Below, piece after piece: positions 56,911 to 64,000 of a stretch of 64,000 bases of DNA. Numbering within the stretch: the first letter of the stretch is position 1; each line of letters starts with the position of its first letter. Origin of the DNA: Silurus meridionalis (taxonomy: Eukaryota; Chordata; Actinopteri; Siluriformes; Siluridae); the NCBI RefSeq assembly GCF_014805685.1, contig NC_060898.1, forward strand, positions 7,718,501-7,782,500, read 5' to 3'. The position numbers were made by a program, and so were the translations under genes. The notes beneath the pieces are model-generated. The model was not told the DNA's origin. It was given only the letters and a program-made list of their open reading frames with translations, and did no database searches.

Positions 56911-59900
56911 GTACTAACAGATTTTATTTTTTTTGTTTGCTCAGACATACAGGAATGTTATTAATGCACATGGTATTACCTGGGGGATTTTTCTGGTATA
57001 ATTCTGTGTGTATATAAAGCAAAGTCAAAGTAATAATCTATAATGGAATTTTAACTGTTGTTTCCAGTAGCCTATTTTCCAGTAAGACTTCTATCTGATT
57101 GGTTGTTATTTTCTTAAGCTTGTTTTCAGAAACTTGCACCTAAAATGCCATCCTGATTAATCATGGATCCCATAAGCCATCTTTAATTAGCATCTAATAT
57201 AACTTTTGTTTATTTATTAAGATAATAATGAGAATTTTAGATAAGATGGCTTGTAATGAAATTGTATACACTATACCACCAAGAACAGGTGCAGTTTTTG
57301 TTCCCATTGATCAAGGTGTTCAGTGTGCTTGAAATCCTGGCTGACACAGTGCAGGCCACTGAGTTTTTCCACAACAACTATGGCTTTATGGGCCTCACTT
57401 TTGGTACAGGGTATTGTCATGTAGGAAAATGTTCCAATAGAGGGAAATTGTAATCTTACCGCATAAATATTTTATACAAATGTATGTGTTCCCAGCTTTA
57501 CAGTTGTGGGAAAGCACCCAATATAATGACGTGGTAGTCTAGGATAGTGCCCAAGATCATGCTCTGATTGGCAAACTAATATTTTCTTATTTGTGATAAC
57601 AGAAGCAGGGTGGAACTAGGAGAAGCTGGCAAGTGGCCAGCTTTGGAGTTCAATAGCCTGCCACCTTTCTATGGGCTGAAACACAATGCCCTAATCGGTC
57701 TATTCAAGCAGAAGAAAATTGTCAGGCATAGCAATTAAGAACACATTTAATATAACCAGGAAACAACAGAGGCTGGGTTATGAAACTATTTTATTTATAT
57801 TATTTAATTTTATTTGGAGAATAAATGTTTTAAATAAAAGCAAAAAACGTTACCACTAATTTGGAGGCGCACAACTATATAGGATGTCATCAGATGCGGT
57901 ATCATAAAATTTTCGCTTCACTTAAACTAGGAGACCAGCATGACAATGCCTCTGAGCACAAAGCAACCTCCAAGAAGATATGGATTGGAGTGGAAGATTT
58001 TAAGTGACCTGCTATAGAGCTGTGACCTCAACACTGTTAAACACCTTTTGGATAAATTAAAACGCTGACTGCCCCACAAGCCTCCTCACCCTACATCCAT
58101 ACCTGACTGTACTAATGTCCATTTTCCCAGCAGAGTAGAGGATAATTTAACAGCAAATGGGGACTAAACATGGAATAGGATGTTTAAAAAGCATATATGC
58201 CCACATATTGTATCTTAGGTTAGACAAGCCCAGAGTAAAACTCAGACCCTCAGACTCAAACAAATATTTGATTGAACTCTCAAATCACTTAAAGTTTCTT
58301 TGTTTTTTTGTTTTTTTCACACATTCGGCCATTTCTTCCCATTTAACAGCTCTACCGGTGCATTCCAAGTTCCAAATGTGTAGAACTGGGGTATTAGAAT
58401 ATAATATGGCAAAATTTAATCTTTGAGAAAATTGGGAGTAGACATATGATTCCATGCGGAACAAAGAATAAGGTTAATAATTTGTTAGTTTTTTAAATGA
58501 GATTATACTGAAGTCTTTGTTAAGTCTTTTGATTCAAATTGGTTTTCACAGAATATTAGTGTATATTAACAAAACGCATATGCTTAATATAAAAAGGAAA
58601 GATACAATCAGATTTATAGCAGTACTTATTATCAAATAGTGTTAAAGATTTAAATGATTTTAACTCACTTTCTGTATAAAAAAAGGTTTTGGTTTTAGGA
58701 CCTGATTCAAAACAATTTGACCTGAAACCAACCCTTAGTGATATCCATAAGGGAAAGCCTTAACACAAAGGTGACTGAATCGTTCTTCTGCCTGGCTGCC
58801 TCGGTTAAGTTACAGCCTTTTAGTTTCACCTATTTTGCCCTTACAGATTAACACTGAAGAGCAAGAGGGATTGTGTTCTTGCTCCACACTTGATTATATC
58901 CAGAAGTGAAAACAGTATTTTAACATCACTTTTCCTCATGGTGGGGGAGTTGTGGTCTGGTCTGGTGTTAACCTGTGACATGGGAGGTTTTGTAAAGGTT
59001 CTGTAATAAATTGTTATGTCTTAGAATTTTGGATGGGCCGAATTAGAATTGTGCTAGTTTTCTACAACCTGCAGTGATGCTAATGTCCATTGTGGTCAAC
59101 AATATATGTTGTGACAGTTAACGGCATACCAGATAAAAGAAAAGGTGTGGGGACTCGGAGAAACTGGTGATGTAATCAAAAGCCTGATGTGACTATGTGT
59201 TTGAGACATGTGTAACAGGAACTGGTAAGGTCTGAGGTAGTTTGGCTTAAGCACAAGCGGAGCATGAGGAAATAAACCTGTGGATATCTTGGAGCATATA
59301 AGGTCACTTGTATCTTAGGCAGGACGTGGGCATTCTCACTTCTGTGGCACTCTTGATTTTTCGGTCAGTGGCACATGTAATGTCTCCCCCCAAATAAAAG
59401 TGTGACTGTGGAAGAATGCACTCATCAACATGAATGGTGTATGTTTACTTGTGAATTAAATGTGAATAATGATAAACTTCCCCAGCATGTCATGTAGTTC
59501 ATAATTTATTGAACAGTATTTGCCAGTAGTGGTGTGAAAATCATTATTCATCTACTTCTCAAATCTGTCCCAGTGTACTTCACCAGTTAGCATTTAATGA
59601 AGATATTTGCTTGCCATACAGAGAGGATTAAGGTAGAGGATAAAAATCTTTCACTATAACTTGGTTGAGCCCTCAGTAGTATATACTTATTGTCAAGATG
59701 TAACCTACCGATGCTTGTAATGTTGACAGCTGAATGTATCCATGCTGGACGACTTCCGCAGTGTATTCATTGGCCTTTGTTTCTTTGGCAGGCAAAGGGT
59801 AAATGGTTCCAGTCATCAGATCCCAAACACAGTTATAGGACCAGCAACATATTAAGCCACTGGTCTTTGCTATGCTGAAAACAATTGCTTAGACAATCAT

Positions 59901-62900
59901 ACTAATCTGAGGGGATTTCAATTTAGGCCTGAGTCTGAGGAGTTGCAGAAGCTTTATAGAAGTAGAGTCATCAATGAAGTTTTCAGATGTGCCAGATAAA
60001 TCAATGCTGAAATACAACAGACATTCTCTGAGTGTATGATCTAAATGTGGAGTTTAAACTTTGGTGAAAGAGTATTTTGGAGTGACTTATCATGTGGAAT
60101 CAGGATGTGGTGACATGCTTATAATCCCACTGTGGCACCAGGGTAGGCGCAGGTAACGCTCGTAAGAAGCCATGTGCTTGGCCTCTTGAGACCATATCGC
60201 AATACAAACTAGGTGAGCTTGGTGCTTTTTAAAAATACCCATTTGCCCATAAGAGAGAGCATTGGAGGAAGAATCATTACATCCTGCTGGATCACAGGTA
60301 TATTTCTACAAGCATCATGGGTATGTGATGAAGGCGGAAGGCGGTAGTGTCTTGTTTGCTGGCAAAGGTTATGTGGTCAGGTGGTGCTGAGAGAGCTGAG
60401 GTCAGATGGAGCAAACAACATAAAGTAATCAAAGTCTAAGGCAAAATGTGAAACGCAAACAAGAATAAAAACAAGGTACAAGTACTAGGCTTGGCAGTGA
60501 CAGGGACAGAGCCAATACAAAGTGAGTAAGGTTTGGAAGTCCAATTATACTGTGAGCTGTGAACAGGTGTGCATGATAACATTAAAAACATATGTGTCTC
60601 TGTTAGTACTGGGTGTTGTCATCTAAAGCAGCCATTTTTATAGGCCACATAGTTCTTTAGGGAGCGTACATGTATGCTATTTCTGGCATGGATGACACTT
60701 GAGTTATATCTCATATTTCAGCCCCTAAGGACAGCAATCAGTCACCTTGGTAAAATCAGTTTTTCATCCCTTTTAAAAGCATTTAAATTCTTATTGGGTC
60801 GATGACACATGAAAAATTGAGAGCTGACAATGTTATTTTGTAAAATTTTTTAGTCAACATAAACTAAATTTAATATTTTCTCTTTTATAGTGTATGAGGT
60901 GGTGACAGTAACAGGTGATGTGAAAGGAGCAGGCACCGATGCTAATGTTTTTGTCACCTTGCATGGAGAGTATGGTGTAACACCAAAGGTTCTCCTTGCC
61001 AGCAAGTGAGTTCACTTACCTTTTGAAGATTTTGAGGAAATCAGCCATTAATTAACGATGTATGTATTAAGGTACTTTATATGATCATATTCTATTCTAT
61101 TTTAATAGAGAATAAACCAGAGTAATACTGATTTTGTGTTTAAAAACTGAGTTGAATGCTATCCAAATAAATGTATTTTAACGGTTGGTTTGGGCAATTT
61201 TATTGTCAATTACATTACCAATGTATGTCAAAAAGATAAATGTGTAAATCCAACCAGACTGCATTTTTGTGTACACAGGTAAACAATGCTTTAATCAATG
61301 TTTTAGGTGTCATCAAGGGCTGGACTGGAAAGTCCAGGGTTTTCTATCCAGGCAAATGTATACATTCCAGTAGAATATACTTTTGACAATTAGACATGCT
61401 TAACATGTTACATAAACTAGGAAAAGGTAAAGATGAACATGAGTATTGATTAAATGTGTAATTTTGCCTTTCTTTCTGTTTTCTCAGCACTGAAAGGAGG
61501 TATTTCCTAATTAAAAAGGGCCACTCAATAACTTTACAGTTATATACAGTGTGTGTGGCAGTGCATTTGAAAAAGTATTTGTATTTAAGAGCACGGGTGG
61601 TTCTGATTCTGGGTGCTTTTATCATGACTTTCTATCAAATTCCTACATACCCTTCAACACAAAATACAAAAAAGCAACACATACAGTATTAAAACCAAGC
61701 AGTCAATCAAATTGACAGCATTACAATGTATACTCGTAAGTAATAAGAAGGAGAAGTAGATCAAATGACATCCTATTTTTATTCACAGCGAGATAGGACG
61801 GTTATATGAATCTACTTCTAGTCTCAAAAAATTAAAAGCTAACTAAGTCTGCATGTGTGATAAATTTTCTACATGCACTTTTGTGTGTGTGTAGAATTTA
61901 TGTGCATGCTATAATGAGACTCTTGAAACTCTTCATGCATTAATCAATAAGTCAGAATATTAAGCACATATTGATTAATCTGAGAGTGTTTCCTTGCTCA
62001 GGTCACAATTTCTCTTATGTTGCATAATGACTGATAAATATACTTTATATCAATAAAACCATAGGTTAAAAAAGTAGGGTGTAAATCAGCTTGGCTTTCT
62101 TCTGGACATTGATTGACCTTAATTTGATGGTCAGAATGCAACATTTTGGAATTAAGATGAAATTTAGCAGAACTTCTCCAACTGCCTAAATTGCATCATT
62201 TCCAAAGTTTGCCAGTGTTGAATGTTGAGTGTGATCATTGTAATGAATGTAGATTATAGTTTGCGTGTGTGGGAAGAGCTGCAAGCAAATTAACCTTTAA
62301 TTGTCCAGGTGCTGCAATATGTGTGACTTAATTTAAGTGTTTTTCAACCTAATATCCCACATCTGTAATGTATCGGTGATTACCACAAACAAAAGTATTT
62401 TAAAAAAAATGTCTGTACTGAGAATAGAACAAAAAATAAACATTTAACTATGTGAGAGACATTTATGCATTTATGTATCAACCTTCATGGACTTAATTGT
62501 AGATTTCTTATTACAACTTTCATAAACTAATATAGTTTTGCTAAATTATGCTTTTATCTTTGGAACCCAACCTTGCTAAAACAATTTAGTTCCAATAAAA
62601 GCCTTTACTTTTAACTGTATTGTTTTAGTTTAGCTTGCATAAAATTTATATCTGCCTCAATTCATACATTCATTCATTCATTCATTCATTCATTCATTTC
62701 TTCATTCATTTAGGTTGCTAAAATTGTGCCGTTTCCAAGTAATAACATTTTAGTTTTGATTAGATTTTGTTACATTAAGATTTTCAAGAACTGCCTTTAG
62801 ATCAACCTTTAATGAATTTTGAGCAAACAAGATTATTCACCAACATGCTACAGATGTGGTAAATAAAGATTATGTTGGAAGGCACTGCAATGTTCTTTTA

Positions 62901-63386
62901 ATTTGGCCACTGGTTGAAGACATATTTGTAATTCAGAGTTAATGATTTGTAATTCAAATTGTTTTTCAACGCCATCACAACCAGGTCACTCTTTTTCTTT
63001 TTATCTGTCTTATAAATTTCTCAATTTCCATGACAGGAGCAGGGTGGCTTTTGAAAAGAACAAAACTGATGTGTTCCGGATTAAAACGCACAATGTTGGG
63101 CCCATAAAAAAACTCAGGTACACATTTACAGACACAGACACAGACACATACAGTACACACATGGTATAGCACATTTTGTAAAAGCATTTCCTATTTTTCA
63201 GGATTGAACATGACAACACAGGAATGAATGCCAGATGGTATCTGGATCGAGTCACATTGCTGGACATGAACAGGCCACACCTTCGCCTTTTCTTTGCCTG
63301 CAACCGTTGGCTTGCACGGGAGGTGGGGGATGGCCTTACAGTAAGATACCTCCTGGGCAGCCTAAACCCTATGAACATTCCGAAAC
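56157..63386 (+). CDS. loxhd1: lipoxygenase homology domain-containing protein 1, 5' part
   Basis: Membrane-associated protein of hair-cell stereocilia built from a long row of PLAT (beta-sandwich) domains; defects cause deafness in mammals. Coding exons seen: first exon to 56910 (start at 56157 or 56622, see its own entry), 60891-61005, 63037-63117 and 63202-63386, all with GT-AG borders and agreeing phases; the gene continues past the window. The N-terminal block [14 protein letters not shown] ... [20 protein letters not shown] aligns with the start of human LOXHD1. The first PLAT domain runs through exons 2-4 with [48 protein letters not shown] and the end LNPMNIPK. Downstream of st8sia5 in the same orientation, as in human. 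Paralogue a or b is not resolved. Confidence 0.93.
57395..57560 (-). mobile_element. mariner-type MITE fragment, antisense
   Basis: Phrases gtacagggtattgtcatgta and agagggaaattgtaatctta match the deletion-derivative family whose interior is also seen at 14070-14110. Confidence 0.6.
57915..58110 (+). mobile_element. mariner-type relic
   Basis: gaccagcatgacaatgcctc, tgacctgctatagagctgtg and cctcctcaccctacatccat parallel the interior of the MITE at 38335-38728. Confidence 0.6.
60891..61005 (+). CDS. loxhd1: loxhd1 exon 2: start of PLAT domain 1
   Basis: A 115-bp exon encoding [20 protein letters not shown] and [17 protein letters not shown]. Acceptor TTTTATAG, donor GTGAGT. Phase 1 to 2. Confidence 0.95.
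61006..63036 (+). other. loxhd1: loxhd1 intron 2
   Basis: About 2 kb of AT-rich sequence with one (ATTC)n array (62665-62712). No gene or mobile element is recognised. Confidence 0.65.
62665..62712. repeat. (ATTC)n microsatellite
   Basis: Eight or more ATTC units with a degenerate end. Confidence 0.93.
63037..63117 (+). CDS. loxhd1: loxhd1 exon 3: PLAT domain 1
   Basis: An 81-bp exon encoding [20 protein letters not shown] and GPIKKL. Acceptor CATGACAG, donor GTACAC. Confidence 0.95.
63202..63386 (+). CDS. loxhd1: loxhd1 exon 4: end of PLAT domain 1
   Basis: A 185-bp exon encoding [40 protein letters not shown] and [12 protein letters not shown]. Acceptor TTTTTCAG, donor GTAAGA, ending in phase 1. 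The next exon lies outside. Confidence 0.95.
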
Positions 63387-63465
63387 GTAAGACAAATTAC
63401 TCATGGTAGTTTTTACTCTCAGTGTTTTGTGTTGTTTTAAGATTTATAATCACATCCATAATATC

Positions 63466-63680
63466 AACCAAATGATGATGGGTTCCCCTTTTGAGTATGG
63501 TTCCTCTCAAGGTTTTCATCCTCATTCGTCTAGCAAATTTTTCCTTGCCACAGTCGCCCCAGACTTGCTCATCAGGGATAAATACACATAATTCACTTTA
63601 ATTCTTGAAGTTCTGTAAAGCTGCTTTAAGACAATGCCCATTGTGAATAGTGCTATAGAAATAAACTTGAACTTGAAAGA
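63466..63680 (+). mobile_element. non-LTR retrotransposon 3' tail
   Basis: gatgatgggttccccttttg, ggttcctctcaaggttttca, ttgctcatcagggataaata and gctttaagacaatgcccatt, ending in cttgaacttgaaag. It is homologous to 46650-46846 but with a different terminal repeat. Confidence 0.65.
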
Positions 63681-63889
63681 AAATCCTAATGCTACATCAT
63701 ACAACAATTAGCTGTAATAATAAAACTACTGGCAAATTTGTAAAAATAAATACATTAGTTATCTTGTTATAGACACATATTAGGCAGCATATTAACAATA
63801 TTTTCAATGGGTTCAATCTCAAAGAGGATGTGTTAGAAGCAGGAAAAATGGTCAAAGTGTAAGGATCTGAACAGCATTTGACTAAATTG

Positions 63890-64000
63890 TAAAGGCTAGA
63901 TGACTGGGTCAGAGCGTCTCAAAAACATTAGGTTTTGGGGATGTTCATGCTATGAAACTGGTTAGTCCAATGCAAAAGTGGCCCAAGGTAGAACAACCAG
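63890..64000 (+). mobile_element. Tc1/mariner-type relic, cut by window edge
   Basis: gactgggtcagagcgtctca and aaagtggcccaaggtagaac match the helix-turn-helix start of the family at 39770-40370. Confidence 0.55.

Larger units (their letters stand above)
56911..60890 (+). other. loxhd1: loxhd1 intron 1 and its contents
   Basis: Contains an antisense mariner-type relic (57395-57560), a sense fragment of the same sort (57915-58110) and a Tc1-like scrap near 58840-59000 (catggtgggggagttgtggt). The stretch 59000-60880 shows no feature that I can name. Confidence 0.6.

Overview
The window is nuclear DNA of a bony fish. The genes are split by GT-AG introns, one gene is a ribosomal-protein gene with a vertebrate exon layout, and the spaces are AT-rich and crowded with long dinucleotide arrays, Tc1/mariner relics, SINEs and non-LTR fragments. 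The repeat families resemble those I know from otophysan fishes (catfish, carp and relatives). That placement is an inference and I cannot name the species.

Four protein-coding genes are supported exon by exon. (1) The 5' part of thbs4 (thrombospondin-4), minus strand, with its start codon at 5738 and seven exons running off the left edge. (2) rpl37, complete, plus strand, 19922-22477, four exons, 97 aa. (3) st8sia5 (alpha-2,8-sialyltransferase 5), complete, plus strand, 29913-48398, seven constitutive coding exons (376 aa) and one 111-bp cassette exon. (4) The 5' part of loxhd1, plus strand, from about 56157 off the right edge: a Lys/Glu-rich first coding exon and the exons of the first PLAT domain. 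The st8sia5-loxhd1 order and orientation match human 18q21; THBS4 and RPL37 are on human chromosome 5. The genes do not form one pathway: extracellular matrix, ribosome, Golgi ganglioside sialylation and hair-cell stereocilia.

Layout: 1-5738 thbs4, with a decayed Tc1 copy and an antisense mariner relic in intron 1. 5739-19921 intergenic: microsatellites, a short MITE, a broken Tc1 copy (15420-16345), a tRNA-headed SINE (16591-16810), an L2-like LINE tail (17395-18405) and a strong hairpin (19055-19156). 19922-22494 rpl37. 22495-29600 intergenic with three Tc1-type relics and huge (TA)n arrays. 29630-48398 st8sia5 with its CpG-rich first exon; its 8.1-kb fifth intron (between the sialylmotif L exon and the next) holds a gypsy-type retrotransposon bounded by LTR-like repeats, an RTE-type LINE tail, a SINE and MITEs. 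48399-56000 intergenic, with a minus-strand RTE-type LINE (52290-54110). 56157-64000 loxhd1.

No convincing undescribed system was found. The points most worth a second look are the in-frame TAA inside the extended loxhd1 first exon, the frame-neutral cassette exon in st8sia5, the SINE whose body matches the LINE 5' region and whose tail matches LINE 3' ends in the same window, the gypsy element ending about 66 bp before an st8sia5 exon, and several long foldback sequences.
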